DNA of 64,000 bases, from positions 62,001 through 126,000 of the forward strand of contig NZ_MAFC01000010.1 in the NCBI RefSeq assembly GCF_002013465.1, given 5' to 3'. How positions within the stretch are numbered: the first letter of the stretch is position 1; each line of letters starts with the position of its first letter. Below the pieces are notes generated by a model. The model ran no database searches. It was not told where the DNA came from and saw only the letters and a list, made by a program, of their open reading frames with translations. A program made the position numbers and the translations under genes. Source of the stretch: Mycobacterium sp. D16R12. GTDB taxonomy: Bacteria > Actinomycetota > Actinomycetes > Mycobacteriales > Mycobacteriaceae. Shown one piece after another: positions 20,912 to 37,583 of this stretch.

Positions 20912-22756
20912 ATGCAATCGCCGTCGGCGCCTAGACTTGAAATCGTGGTTCGCGCTGACGGTTTGCTTGATATTGACGATTGCCTGGATATCGACGGAAA
21001 CGTCGCGTTGCCACCCGGCACCACACTGATATCCCTCATCGAACGGAACATCAGAAACGTTGGGGACACCGTCGCGTATCGCTATCTGGACTTCACCACG
21101 TCCGAGGACGGCGCCCGTATCGAGCTCACCTGGTCCCGGCTGGGGGTGCGCCTGAACGCGGTGGCTGCGACGCTGCAACGTCACATCGAACGCGGCGATC
21201 GGGTCGCCATCCTGGCTCCGCAGGGTTTGGACTACGTCGTCGGATTCTTCTCGGCGATCAAGGCCGGCGCCATCGCGGTGCCGCTCTTCGCCCCCGAGCT
21301 GCCCGGCCATGCCGAGCGTCTGGACACTGCGTTACGGGACTGCATGCCCACGGTCGTCCTCACCACGGCCGCGGTGCGCGAGGCCGTGCGGGAGTTCCTC
21401 GACGGCCTTACCGAGATCCCCACGGCGCGAATCCTGGTGATCGACGAGATCCCCGACGATGCGGGGGAGACCTTCGAGTACGTGCATCTCGTGGATGACG
21501 ACGTCTCACATCTGCAGTACACCTCGGGTGCCACGCGTCCGCCGGTCGGAGTGGAGATCACCCATCGCGCCGTCGGCGTCAACCTGACGCAGATGATCCT
21601 GTCGATCGACCTGCTGGACCGAAATACGCACGGCTGCAGCTGGTTACCGCTGTACCACGATATGGGCCTGTCCATGATCGGCTTTCCGACCGTCTACGGT
21701 GGACACTCCACCCTCATGTCGCCGACGGCCTTCATCCGTCGTCCGCAACGCTGGATCAAGGCGCTTTCCGATGGCTGTACGGAAGGCCGCGTGATCACCG
21801 CCGCACCGAACTTTGCCTACGAGTACACCGCCCAACGTGGTGTACCCAAGGCCGGCGCGGACATCGACCTGGGCAACGTCGTGATGATCATCGGCTCCGA
21901 GCCGGTGCGTATCGACGCCATCCGTACGTTCGAAAAAGCCTTCGCGCCCTTTGGATTACCGGCGACCGCGTTCAAACCGTCCTACGGTATCGCCGAGGCA
22001 GTCCTGTTCATCTCGAACATCGCCCCGGACGCGGAACCCTCCGTCATCTATCTCGACCGCGAGCAGCTCGCCGAGGGCCGGGCGGTGCCAACCACCCCCG
22101 ATGCACCCCATGCCACCATCCACGTGTCCTGTGGCCAACTTGCCCGCAGTCTCGCGGGTGTCATCGTCGACCCAGAGACCGGCAACGAGCTCCCGGACGG
22201 TCGCGTCGGCGAAATCTGGTTGCGGGGCAACAACGTTGGGCGTGGATACTGGGGGCGCCCCGAGGATACGGCGAGGGCATTCCACGCCCGGCTCGGCGAG
22301 ACTTTGGCGAAAAGTCATGCCGATAAGGCCAATGCGGGCGGCGACTGGCTGCGCACCGGCGATTTGGGCTTCTACCTCGACGGTGAGTTGTACGTCACCG
22401 GTCGGATGGCCGATCACCTCACCGTGGATGGACGCGGCCACTACCCGCAGGACATCGAGGCCACCGTCGCCGACGCCTCGCCGATCGTCCGCCGCGGATA
22501 CGTCACCGCGTTCACTGTCGATGACGGTCTGGTCATCGTCGCCGAGCGTGCGTCGCGCACCGCCAAGGCGGACCCGCAGGAAGCCATCGACGCGATCCGT
22601 GCGGCGGCCCGCACTCAGCACGGCCTGGAGCTCTCCGACGTGCGATTGCTCCCAGCGGGAGCCATCCCGCGGACCACCAGCGGAAAGCTGGCGCGATGGG
22701 CCTGTCGCCGCCAGTACGTGGACGGCACCCTAGGTGTTCACGGAGATCCCAGCTAA
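20912..22756 (+). CDS. Long-chain fatty-acyl-AMP ligase (FAAL/FadD family)
   Basis: The enzyme has about 614 residues from ATG 20912 (GTG 20945 is an alternative; upstream extension into the tRNA is spurious). It activates fatty acids as acyl-adenylates, usually for loading onto a polyketide synthase or acyl carrier. The P-loop-like YTSGATRPPVGVEITH, the WLPLYHDMGLSMIGFP block, SYGIAEAVLFISN and the C-terminal lysine segment PRTTSGKLARWACR are typical of FadD28/FadD32-like FAALs. No polyketide synthase or carrier gene is adjacent, so the acceptor is unknown. It lies 20 bases downstream of the tRNA. Confidence 0.86.
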   Translation: MQSPSAPRLEIVVRADGLLDIDDCLDIDGNVALPPGTTLISLIERNIRNVGDTVAYRYLDFTTSEDGARIELTWSRLGVRLNAVAATLQRHIERGDRVAILAPQGLDYVVGFFSAIKAGAIAVPLFAPELPGHAERLDTALRDCMPTVVLTTAAVREAVREFLDGLTEIPTARILVIDEIPDDAGETFEYVHLVDDDVSHLQYTSGATRPPVGVEITHRAVGVNLTQMILSIDLLDRNTHGCSWLPLYHDMGLSMIGFPTVYGGHSTLMSPTAFIRRPQRWIKALSDGCTEGRVITAAPNFAYEYTAQRGVPKAGADIDLGNVVMIIGSEPVRIDAIRTFEKAFAPFGLPATAFKPSYGIAEAVLFISNIAPDAEPSVIYLDREQLAEGRAVPTTPDAPHATIHVSCGQLARSLAGVIVDPETGNELPDGRVGEIWLRGNNVGRGYWGRPEDTARAFHARLGETLAKSHADKANAGGDWLRTGDLGFYLDGELYVTGRMADHLTVDGRGHYPQDIEATVADASPIVRRGYVTAFTVDDGLVIVAERASRTAKADPQEAIDAIRAAARTQHGLELSDVRLLPAGAIPRTTSGKLARWACRRQYVDGTLGVHGDPS

Positions 22757-22809
22757 CTCATTTGCCTCATTTGTCCCACGTCAGCGAGCCCATTCGCCAC
22801 GCCCCCGTC

Positions 22810-22831
22810 GGCCCGGTAGGTTTTCCGGGCC
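22810..22831 (+). terminator. Possible hairpin after the acyl-AMP ligase gene
   Basis: GGCCCGG (22810-22816) and CCGGGCC (22825-22831) form a 7-base stem around TAGGTTTT. It lies between the ligase stop and the start of the SMC-like operon. It may terminate the ligase transcript or be part of the next leader. The T-run is in the loop, so the assignment is weak. Confidence 0.35.
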
Positions 22832-22892
22832 AGCGGCTGTGACGGCTGCGTGGGCCGGGGAACAAGCGCCAGAGATGTGATGGAGGTGTGCG

Positions 22893-28429
<5,537 letters not shown>

Positions 28430-28433
<4 letters not shown>

Positions 28434-29215
28434 CGACCCACGAACTCGGCGGCGGTGCGGGTCAGGAATGCCTGCACGCCCAGGGCGGCGTCCTCCGTGG
28501 TGAACAGCTCGCGGATGGTGGGTACCAGCTGCGCCTCGGCAGCGGCCTCACCCTCGGCCAGCGCCAACCGCGCGTTGCGCAATGTGGCTTGCACACCCAG
28601 CGGTGCCTGGCGCGCGATGGTTTGGGCGATGGCGATCGCCGTGTCGACATGCCCGCCGGCAGGCACGACCTCCTGCACGATCCCGATGCGATGCGCTTCC
28701 GCGGCGTCGAAGGGCTCCGCCGTCAGCATCCACCGCATAGCATTGCCCCAACCGGCAGTTCGCGGGAAGCGAATGGTGGCGCCACCGAACGGGTAGATAC
28801 CACGGTTGATCTCGAGCTGTGCGAACGTCGCAGTCTCGTCCGCGATCACGATATCGGCGGCGAGCGCGAGCTCGATGCCCAGTGTGAGCACCTTGCCATG
28901 TACGGCGACGACAAGCGGCTTGGACAAGTGCGTACCGTCCACCTGCCACGGGTTGATTCCGTTCTCGGCGGTCAACGAGGCGCCGCTCTGAATCTCGGCG
29001 GCCACGCTGGCCAGGTCGAGTCCGGCGGTGAACATGGTCCCTTCTCCGTACAGGACGGCGGCCCGCAGCTCGTCATCCGCGTCGAATTCGCCGAATGCCC
29101 GCGACAGCTCCTGGAGCATCGACTTATCGAACGCGTTGCGCTTGGCTGGCCGGTTTAGGCCGATCACCAGGACATATCCGTCGCGCCGGATGCTCAGGGT
29201 TTCGTACTCAGACAT
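28430..29215 (-). CDS. Enoyl-CoA hydratase/isomerase (crotonase) family protein
   Basis: The 261-residue crotonase-fold enzyme has the N-terminal [19 protein letters not shown] and [17 protein letters not shown] oxyanion-hole segments. The second oxyanion strand and catalytic region are [47 protein letters not shown] glutamate in QLEINRG and another in the GIVQEVV segment are candidate catalytic residues. It is divergent from a TetR gene with a palindrome between them, so it is a probable target of that regulator. The exact substrate is unknown. Confidence 0.87.
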
Positions 29216-29240
29216 TGACTTCTCCGTGTCAGTAGCGGAT

Positions 29241-29260
29241 TATGTAGAGCAGCATACATA
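29241..29260. promoter_or_regulatory. Probable TetR operator between crotonase and tetR genes
   Basis: TATGTA (29241-29246) and TACATA (29255-29260) form a perfect inverted repeat with an 8-base spacer. It is AT-rich, centred in the 73-base divergent intergenic region, and of TetR-operator size. Regulation of both genes is inferred. Confidence 0.6.
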
Positions 29261-29288
29261 GCCCCATGTCCCTCGGGAAGGACGACAA

Positions 29289-29857
29289 TTGAGCACCCCG
29301 CGTGAACGAATGGTGGCCTCGGCCGCCCTGCTGATTCGCGAGCGCGGTGCCCACGCGACGGCCATCTCCGATGTGCTCGAACACAGCGGCGCGCCGCGCG
29401 GCTCGGCGTATCACTACTTTCCGGGCGGGCGCACTCAGTTACTCGGCGAGGCAGTGGATCTGGCCGGGGACTACATCGCCGGAATGATCGACGCCACACC
29501 CTCAGGGGTGGAGGCTCTGGACACGCTTGTCGCGTTCTATCGGAAGCAATTGGTACGCAGCGACTTCCGAGCGGGATGTCCCGTGGTGGCAATTGCTGTC
29601 GAGGCGGGGGACCCGGAGAGCCCGGCCGGTAATCAGAAGCTCATCGAGCACTCAGCGGCCGTGTTCCAGCGTTGGATCGGCCTTATTGCGGACAAGCTGG
29701 CCCACGCCGGCGTCGCTCGCGTGCGCGCCGACGAGCTGGCGATGCTGATGACAACCTCCTTGGAGGGGGCCATCATCGTCGCGCGATCGATCCATGACAT
29801 CACACCAATCGATGTGGTGCATAAGCAATTACGCACGCTGATCGAGGAGGCCCTGTC

Positions 29858-29861
<4 letters not shown>
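29289..29861 (+). CDS. TetR-family regulator coupled to a molybdopterin oxidoreductase
   Basis: The 190-residue regulator starts at TTG 29289 after GGAAGG. The N-terminal HTH spans residues about 20-55 (ATAISDVLEHSGAPRGSAYHYFPGG), characteristic of the LmrA/YxaF-like TetR subgroup. The C-terminal part contains RAGCPVVAIAVEAGDP, typical of that subgroup. Its stop overlaps the oxidoreductase start by four bases. The palindrome upstream suggests autoregulation and control of the divergent crotonase gene. Confidence 0.88.
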
Positions 29862-32092
<2,231 letters not shown>

Positions 32093-32161
32093 CGTGCGCG
32101 GGTGAGGTACGTGCGCAGGGTCTCCTCGGACTCGGTCATGGCGCCGTACGTCCACTTGTTG
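32093..32161 (-). pseudogene. Possible C-terminal scrap of a lost gene
   Basis: Between the oxidoreductase stop and the GntR stop, the minus strand reads WTYGAMTESEETLRTYLTRAR and ends in TAG, like a protein C-terminus. The frame cannot be joined to a plausible upstream domain because it runs into the GntR gene out of frame. It could be chance. I report it because it sits at the edge of the phosphonate cluster. Confidence 0.25.
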
Positions 32162-32869
32162 TCATTCCTTGAGCACCGCCTCGAAGGCCACCCTGTCGCC
32201 CCGGAAGAGTGAACGCACCCTTTCGATGGGGCGCCCTTCGGTATCGAGCGTGCTCCGGTGCAGCAGCAGCATGGGCATGGCGGTCGAGGTATCCAGCAGC
32301 GATGCCTCGCGCGGCGAAGCGAGTACCGTTTCAATGCGCTCGACAGCACTGCCAAACTGAACCCCCAGTGCGCGGATCGCCTCGTACAACGAGGTGCCGG
32401 GATCGAACGTCTCACGTAGGGAGCCGAATCGGGACTTGGCTAGATAGGTGCTCTCCAGGCCGAGCTTGGCGCCGTCGGCCAGCAGGACGCGTTCCAGGTG
32501 CATCACCGTCGACCCATTTCGGATACCGAGGTACTGGCACATTTCGGCGTCGCCGGTGACGTCCTCCCAGGAGACCAATAGCCGCCCGGGGATTCGGCCC
32601 TGACTCTGCGCGCCTTCGGTGTACGAGCGTAACGACAATGGCTGCACCAGCTTCGGCGCCGACACCACCGTCCCTCGTCCGCGCCGCTCGATGCGCCCCT
32701 CCACGAGCAGCTCGTGCAGTGCCTGGCGGACGGTTTCTCGTGACACCTCGAACCGCTCCGCGAGATCGCGCTCGGGCGGAATCGAATCCCCCTCGTTCAG
32801 CGCGGAAAGTATGTGGTCCAACTCGGTGCGCACCAGGTAATGCTTGGGCAGTCGCACGTCAGCGGTCAT
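32162..32869 (-). CDS. PhnF-like GntR/UTRA transcriptional regulator
   Basis: The 235-residue GntR-family protein of the HutC/UTRA subfamily has an N-terminal winged HTH (residues about 30-63, PPERDLAERFEVSRETVRQALHELLVEGRIERRGRGTVV). The C-terminal UTRA ligand domain covers about 90-230. It overlaps the stop of the HD-domain oxygenase gene (32859-32869) and is probably translated with it. Two palindromes upstream of that gene match the operator reported for M. smegmatis PhnF, so this protein is the likely repressor of both arms of the cluster. The effector is unknown; a phosphonate or phosphate-related ligand is an inference. Confidence 0.85.
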   Translation of the reverse strand: MTADVRLPKHYLVRTELDHILSALNEGDSIPPERDLAERFEVSRETVRQALHELLVEGRIERRGRGTVVSAPKLVQPLSLRSYTEGAQSQGRIPGRLLVSWEDVTGDAEMCQYLGIRNGSTVMHLERVLLADGAKLGLESTYLAKSRFGSLRETFDPGTSLYEAIRALGVQFGSAVERIETVLASPREASLLDTSTAMPMLLLHRSTLDTEGRPIERVRSLFRGDRVAFEAVLKE

Positions 32870-33383
32870 GTTGAGCCACCACCCTTCGGGCCAGCGTCAG
32901 AACCTGCGGTATGGAAAGTGTCCTGGCCCCCAGAACTTTCGCACCGTCATCGAAGCGGCGCAGCCGCAGCGCATCCGGCCACCATGGATGGTCACTCCAT
33001 TGTGCGTCCGCACCGGCTCCGCCCTGGTGGGCCAGCGAGATCACGGACGTGGGGGACAGCCGGGCGGCGTAGCCGGAATCCGTCAGGGCGAGGTATCGCT
33101 TGGCTGCCACATGCGAGCCCGCGAGCCACCCGACGCGTTTCCCGAGGCGAGGCGTGAGCCATGCGCGCGCGACGGTGTCATGCCGATGGTCGGCGACGGC
33201 CCCGAGTAGCGGGCTGTGTCCGATGTCGTGCAGAACGGAGGCGAGCACGAGCTCGTCGTCGGCGCGATCGACGTGAGCGAGGTATCCCGCTTGTAGGGCG
33301 TGGTCGAGCTCGTCGACTGTCTCCTCGTCCCACACCCCGTGTAGCGAGATCAGTACCGCTTCGAGTTCATCGACGGCGTCCAC
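32859..33383 (-). CDS. PhnZ-like HD-domain phosphonate oxygenase
   Basis: The protein has about 174 residues from GTG 33383. The longer TTG start at 33401 would touch the operator and is less likely. The HD-domain diiron ligand candidates are His28 (DELDHALQ), His52-Asp53 (VLHDIGH), His68 (DHRHD), His91 (AGSHVAAKRYL) and a late Asp in RRFDDGAK. The HVAAKRYL segment is characteristic of phosphonate-operon HD proteins (TIGR03276 group), of which PhnZ oxidatively cleaves 1-hydroxy-2-aminoethylphosphonate. No PhnY hydroxylase gene is present here, so the substrate may differ or may be taken up ready-made. Confidence 0.8.
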   Translation of the reverse strand: MDAVDELEAVLISLHGVWDEETVDELDHALQAGYLAHVDRADDELVLASVLHDIGHSPLLGAVADHRHDTVARAWLTPRLGKRVGWLAGSHVAAKRYLALTDSGYAARLSPTSVISLAHQGGAGADAQWSDHPWWPDALRLRRFDDGAKVLGARTLSIPQVLTLARRVVAQHDR

Positions 33384-33401
33384 AGATGGAGCGTACGCCA
33401 A

Positions 33402-33417
33402 ATTGGTCTATACCAAT
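33402..33417. promoter_or_regulatory. PhnF-type operator 1
   Basis: ATTGGTCTATACCAAT carries inverted arms ATTGGT/ACCAAT around 4 bases. On the minus strand the core reads TGGTATAGACCA, the sequence I recall as the M. smegmatis PhnF operator. It lies 18 bases upstream of the proposed HD-oxygenase start. Confidence 0.8.
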
Positions 33418-33448
33418 TGTTCACTCGGAGTTCGGCCGCACGTTATTG

Positions 33449-33464
33449 ATTGGTCTAGACCAAT
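33449..33464. promoter_or_regulatory. PhnF-type operator 2
   Basis: ATTGGTCTAGACCAAT is a perfect 16-base palindrome with core TGGTCTAGACCA. It is centred 47 bases from operator 1 and ends 16 bases before the FAD-oxidase ATG. A repressor bound here would block the rightward promoter. Confidence 0.8.
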
Positions 33465-33480
33465 GCGGGACGCTGGCGGC

Positions 33481-34605
33481 ATGCGAGTGATAGTGATCGG
33501 CGGCGGAATCCTGGGGACGGCGCACGCATGGGCCGCCATCGAGCGTGGGCACGACGTGGTGCAGTTGGAACGCGAACCGGAGGCCCGTGGGGCGACCGTA
33601 CGGAACTTCGGATTGGTGTGGGTTTCGGGCAGGTCGAGCCAGGAGCTGGAGGTCGCGCAACGATCCCGAGATCTATGGCAGGCGATCGCGAAATCGGTTC
33701 CGGGTATTGGTTTTCGGGCGATCGGCTCGTTCACCTTGCTGCGGACTCAGGAAGAGCTGGCAGTCGCCGAGGCGGTGATGGCGCGTCCTGATGCGCAGGA
33801 GCGAGGATTCAGCCTGCTTGAACCCGAGGCGGTACTGCGGCGCAACCCCGCGCTACGCGGCAAGTTTGTTGCCGGGTTGCACTGTGCGCGCGATGCAGCC
33901 GTCGAGTCACGGGTGGCCCTGCCTGCCCTGCGTCTGCACCTGAAGAAGACGGGCCGCTACACGTTCATGGCGGGCAGGGAAGCGCGTGCCATAGACACCT
34001 CGCCCGGAGTTTCGGTCCGTGCTGACGACGGAGAGGTGTACCACGGGGATGCGGTCGTGACGTGTGCTGGGGCGGCACACGGCGGCCTGACGCGAGAGCT
34101 GCTGGGCGACTTCCCGGTTCGCCGGGTGCGATTGCAGATGATGCAGACCGCGCCGCTCGGTGAGGAACTGACCACGGCCATCGCGGATGGGGACAGCCTG
34201 CGCTACTACCCGGCGTTCAACGGTGCGGCCCTCGACACCCTGAACGCCGTGCAGCTGCAGGAACCTACGGCCGCCGACCACAAGATGCAGCTGTTGTGCG
34301 TGCAACGACTGCATGGCGGGCTCACGCTCGGTGATACCCACGAGTACGCCGAACCGTTCCCCTTCGATGTCGATGAGGCGCCCTACCGACATCTGATCGG
34401 TACTGCAGAGGAACTGTTGGGCCGCAAGCTCCCGCCGGTGATACGGCGTTGGGCAGGGGTCTATTCGCAATGCACAGACCCCGACCGGATCGTCTACCGG
34501 AATCAGCCGGCGCCGGGAGTCTGGGTGGTGACCGGACCCGGTGGGCGCGGAATGACGCTCAGTCCTGCGATCGGCGCGGACACCGCCGACCTGATGAATC
34601 TCTAG
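33481..34605 (+). CDS. FAD-dependent oxidoreductase of phosphonate clusters (TIGR03364-like)
   Basis: The protein has 374 residues from ATG 33481; upstream in-frame starts overlap the operators. It is a D-amino-acid-oxidase/glycine-oxidase-like flavoprotein with the dinucleotide motif VIVIGGGILGTAHAWAAIERG (residues 4-24) and a C-terminal GPGGRGMTLSPAIG FAD segment. Members found in phosphonate gene sets have been reported to oxidise (N-methyl-)aminoethylphosphonate to phosphonoacetaldehyde. It is followed by a phosphonatase-like gene, which fits that product. The first gene of the rightward arm, it is likely repressed by the PhnF-like regulator. Confidence 0.84.
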   Translation: MRVIVIGGGILGTAHAWAAIERGHDVVQLEREPEARGATVRNFGLVWVSGRSSQELEVAQRSRDLWQAIAKSVPGIGFRAIGSFTLLRTQEELAVAEAVMARPDAQERGFSLLEPEAVLRRNPALRGKFVAGLHCARDAAVESRVALPALRLHLKKTGRYTFMAGREARAIDTSPGVSVRADDGEVYHGDAVVTCAGAAHGGLTRELLGDFPVRRVRLQMMQTAPLGEELTTAIADGDSLRYYPAFNGAALDTLNAVQLQEPTAADHKMQLLCVQRLHGGLTLGDTHEYAEPFPFDVDEAPYRHLIGTAEELLGRKLPPVIRRWAGVYSQCTDPDRIVYRNQPAPGVWVVTGPGGRGMTLSPAIGADTADLMNL

Positions 34606-34631
34606 TGCAGAACACCAACGAGGAAGGAAAA

Positions 34632-35321
34632 ATGATGTCCGACATCCCCATTCGACTTGCGGTACTCGACATGGCAGGTACCACGGTCGCCGACGGCGGA
34701 TTGGTGCTACAGGCATTCGAAACGGCCGCCACTACCGCCGGTATCGACGAGGCTGGTCCCGAGCGTGACCAGGCCCGCCAATACGTGATCGACACGATGG
34801 GACAATCCAAGATCGCCGTATTCCGCCACCTGCTCGGTGACGAGGACGGGGCGCAACGCGCGAACCAGGCATTTGAGGATGCCTACGATGCGTTGATCGG
34901 TGATGGCCACGCTCGGCCGATCGACGGTGCTGTGGAGGCCATCTCGAAGTTACGGGGAGCCGGCGTCAAGGTCGCACTCACCACGGGCTTCAGCGCCTCC
35001 ACCAAGGAGAAGCTGCTTGCGGCGCTCGGGTGGGCCGATATCGCCGACTTGACGTTGGCGCCATCGGAGGCCGGGCGCGGAAGGCCGTATCCGGACCTGG
35101 TGTTGGCGTCCATACTTCGCCTGGAAATCGATGATGTTCGTGAGGTAGCCGTCCTCGGCGACACCGCGAGTGACGTGCTGGCAGGTCGCCGCGCGGGCGC
35201 GCAGATCGTGGCCGGAACGCTCACCGGTGCACATGACGCCGCCCAGCTCGGCACCGCGGAGCCCACCCACATCGTGCATTCGGTTACCGAGTTCACCGAC
35301 ATCGTCCTCCGTCGAGCCTGA
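34632..35321 (+). CDS. Phosphonatase-like HAD hydrolase (phosphonoacetaldehyde hydrolase candidate)
   Basis: The protein has 229 residues from ATG 34632 (second ATG 34635) after GAGGAAGGAA. The HAD motif I is VLDMAGTTV with nucleophile Asp13. A lysine appears in MGQSK (Lys60) with the same MGxxK spacing as the Schiff-base lysine of PhnX. Motif III/IV appears as RPYPDLVLAS and VLGDTASDVLAGRRAG. It would split the C-P bond of phosphonoacetaldehyde to acetaldehyde and phosphate. It sits between the oxidase and the ABC importer genes. Confidence 0.86.
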   Translation: MMSDIPIRLAVLDMAGTTVADGGLVLQAFETAATTAGIDEAGPERDQARQYVIDTMGQSKIAVFRHLLGDEDGAQRANQAFEDAYDALIGDGHARPIDGAVEAISKLRGAGVKVALTTGFSASTKEKLLAALGWADIADLTLAPSEAGRGRPYPDLVLASILRLEIDDVREVAVLGDTASDVLAGRRAGAQIVAGTLTGAHDAAQLGTAEPTHIVHSVTEFTDIVLRRA

Positions 35322-35332
35322 AAGAACTTGGC

Positions 35333-36370
35333 ATGAAACACTGTCCGCGGACGCGGATGCTTGTGCTGGCAACAGTGGTGATGCTCAGCGTTGTGGTGAG
35401 TGCGTGTGGCGGTACCGGTGGTGGCACCGGCCCGAACTCGGTCACCGTCTACAGCGCGGACGGGTTGGGCACGTGGTACAAGACCCGATTCGCGGAGTTC
35501 ACCCAGAGCACTGGAATATCGGTGAATCTTGTGGAAGCCGGTTCTGCGGAGGTGGTTTCACGGGTGGCCAAGGAGAAGGCCAACCCGCAGGCCGACATAC
35601 TGGTGACGCTGCCGCCGTTCATTCAAAAGGCGGCGGGCAGCGACCTGCTCGCCCCGGCCGGAATCGATGTCTCCGCGGTCGCCGACAACAACAAAGACAG
35701 GGACGGCCAGTATGTCGCGATTGTCGATAACTACCTGACATTCATCGCGAATCCCGCTGCGGTGCTCAAAGATGCGCGGTGGGATGACTTCCTGCAGCCT
35801 CGATTCAAGGGCAAGCTTCAGTATTCGACGCCGGGGCAGGCGGGAGATGGGACGGCAATGCTGGTCCTGCTGCAACACCTCATGGGAGACCAGGGCGCTT
35901 TCGATTACCTGGGCAGGCTGCAGCGCAACAACGTCGGACCATCCAGTTCCACCGGCAAGCTTCAGCCCAAGGTCAGCAATGCTGAGCTGTGGTTGGCCAA
36001 TGGAGATGTTCAGATGAACCTCGCCTCAATTCGTGAAGACCGATCCAACTTCTCGGTGTTCATTCCCGCCACCAATGATGGTGTTCGTTCCACGGTCTCT
36101 CTGCCCTACGTTGCCGGAATCACCAAGGGTGCAACGCATGTGGAGAACGCAAGGAAGCTACTCGGCTTCTTGCTGTCCGCAGGTGTGCAGCAGACGGTTT
36201 CGCGCGACGCACTGGGCATGCCCGTACGTGCCGACGTGAAACCCGAAGTAGGTCCGAACACTCCGGCGAGAGTTCTCGATGGAGTGAATATCTGGCATCC
36301 GGACTGGAACCAGGTGCTCGACACCCTCGATGCGTCATTGATCGCCTACCAGAAAGCAACCGGGAGCTGA
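35333..36370 (+). CDS. ABC importer substrate-binding lipoprotein, aminoethylphosphonate type (PhnS-like)
   Basis: The 345-residue secreted lipoprotein has a signal peptide ending in lipobox VVSAC (Cys24). It belongs to the Fe3+/AEP-type family of periplasmic binding proteins (SVTVYSADGLGTWYKTRFAEFTQSTGISVNLVEAGSAEVVSRV). It is the first of four importer genes. A ferric-ion-binding role is possible for the family, but the neighbours point to a phosphonate. It starts 11 bases after the HAD gene. Confidence 0.87.
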   Translation: MKHCPRTRMLVLATVVMLSVVVSACGGTGGGTGPNSVTVYSADGLGTWYKTRFAEFTQSTGISVNLVEAGSAEVVSRVAKEKANPQADILVTLPPFIQKAAGSDLLAPAGIDVSAVADNNKDRDGQYVAIVDNYLTFIANPAAVLKDARWDDFLQPRFKGKLQYSTPGQAGDGTAMLVLLQHLMGDQGAFDYLGRLQRNNVGPSSSTGKLQPKVSNAELWLANGDVQMNLASIREDRSNFSVFIPATNDGVRSTVSLPYVAGITKGATHVENARKLLGFLLSAGVQQTVSRDALGMPVRADVKPEVGPNTPARVLDGVNIWHPDWNQVLDTLDASLIAYQKATGS

Positions 36371-36371
36371 C

Positions 36372-37583
36372 ATGGACAGCAGTGCGGAATCCCCCTCACC
36401 CAAGACGCTCGTCGGCGACGTTCTCGCCGGTACTTCCACCGAACCCGCCCAGCGTTCTGGCCCCACCGCGGACGCACCGGCCATTGTCTTCGACCACGTG
36501 ACTGTGGCGTACGGACGCGGCAAGAAGAAGTCGGAAGCGCTACGAAACTTCAACCTGCGTATCGCCCGTGGTGAGACGGTGGCGCTCCTGGGACCCAGCG
36601 GATCGGGAAAGTCCACCGCACTCAAGGCACTTGCCGGTTTCGTGCGACCAACCTTCGGAACAGTTCGGTTGGATGGCCGAGACGTCACAGACCTGCCGCC
36701 GGCGAAACGGGGAATCGGAGTGGTCGTGCAGTCCTACGCACTCTTCCCTCATATGAGGGTGCGCGACAACGTGGCCTTCGGACTGCGCGCCCGTGGAACA
36801 AAATCCGGCCACATCGCGGCGCGTGTCGAGGAGGCACTGGCGATGGTGAGCATGTCCACCTACGCCGACCGTTACCCGCGTGAGCTTTCCGGTGGTCAGC
36901 AGCAGCGGGTGGCCATCGCGCGCGCCCTGGCCATCCGGCCCCGAGTGCTGCTTCTGGATGAACCACTTGCCGCGCTGGATGCACAGTTGCGTCAGTCGAT
37001 GGTCGCCGAGCTGCAGCAGCTGCAGAAGACCTTGTCGGATACGGCGATGCTCTACGTCACCCACGATCAAAGTGAGGCATTGGCGCTGGCCGACCGGATT
37101 GCCGTCATGCGCAATGCCGAGCTGGTCGATATCGATACCGCGCAGAACCTGTGGACCCGGCCACCAACAGATTTCACCGCGAACTTCCTCGGTGGTGCCA
37201 ACTTGATCCCGTGCACGATTGGACGGGTATCGGGTGACTCGGCACTGGTTTCGGTGGGGGACAAGATGCTCAGCGTCATTGCGCCCAAGCCCGAATTCGG
37301 TCGTGACCCATGGGCGCCGGGTGCGAAGGCCTTGGTATGCGTGCGCCCGCACACGCTTTCCGTGGTCGCCGCGACCGAGTCGGGTGCGCTGCGCGCGCGA
37401 GTGGCCACCCAGGTGTGGCGCGGCGCGTCTACCAGGCTATCGCTCGCGGTGAACGGATTCCCCGACCGGCTCATTGATGCGGACGTGCCCGGACACGGCG
37501 ACTTTCCAGCAGATTCGGTTGTCGGCGTGAAGTTTCCGGAGCCGGCGGGTGTGCTCGTCACCATTCCGGGGGAGGCGGGATGA
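36372..37583 (+). CDS. ABC importer ATPase, aminoethylphosphonate type (PhnT-like)
   Basis: The 403-residue cytoplasmic ATPase has Walker A GPSGSGKST at about residue 75, signature LSGGQQQRVAIARAL, Walker B LLLDEPLAALD and the switch His in YVTHDQSEAL. The C-terminal TOBE-like domain (about 290-400) is typical of the CUT1/PotA-like class. It starts one base after the binding-protein stop and overlaps the first permease gene by four bases. Confidence 0.9.
   Translation: MDSSAESPSPKTLVGDVLAGTSTEPAQRSGPTADAPAIVFDHVTVAYGRGKKKSEALRNFNLRIARGETVALLGPSGSGKSTALKALAGFVRPTFGTVRLDGRDVTDLPPAKRGIGVVVQSYALFPHMRVRDNVAFGLRARGTKSGHIAARVEEALAMVSMSTYADRYPRELSGGQQQRVAIARALAIRPRVLLLDEPLAALDAQLRQSMVAELQQLQKTLSDTAMLYVTHDQSEALALADRIAVMRNAELVDIDTAQNLWTRPPTDFTANFLGGANLIPCTIGRVSGDSALVSVGDKMLSVIAPKPEFGRDPWAPGAKALVCVRPHTLSVVAATESGALRARVATQVWRGASTRLSLAVNGFPDRLIDADVPGHGDFPADSVVGVKFPEPAGVLVTIPGEAG

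Noticed and set aside
33384..33401. TTG start of the HD-oxygenase gene at 33401
   Set aside because: It would touch operator 1 and leave no room for a promoter. GTG 33383 gives the conserved part of the protein.
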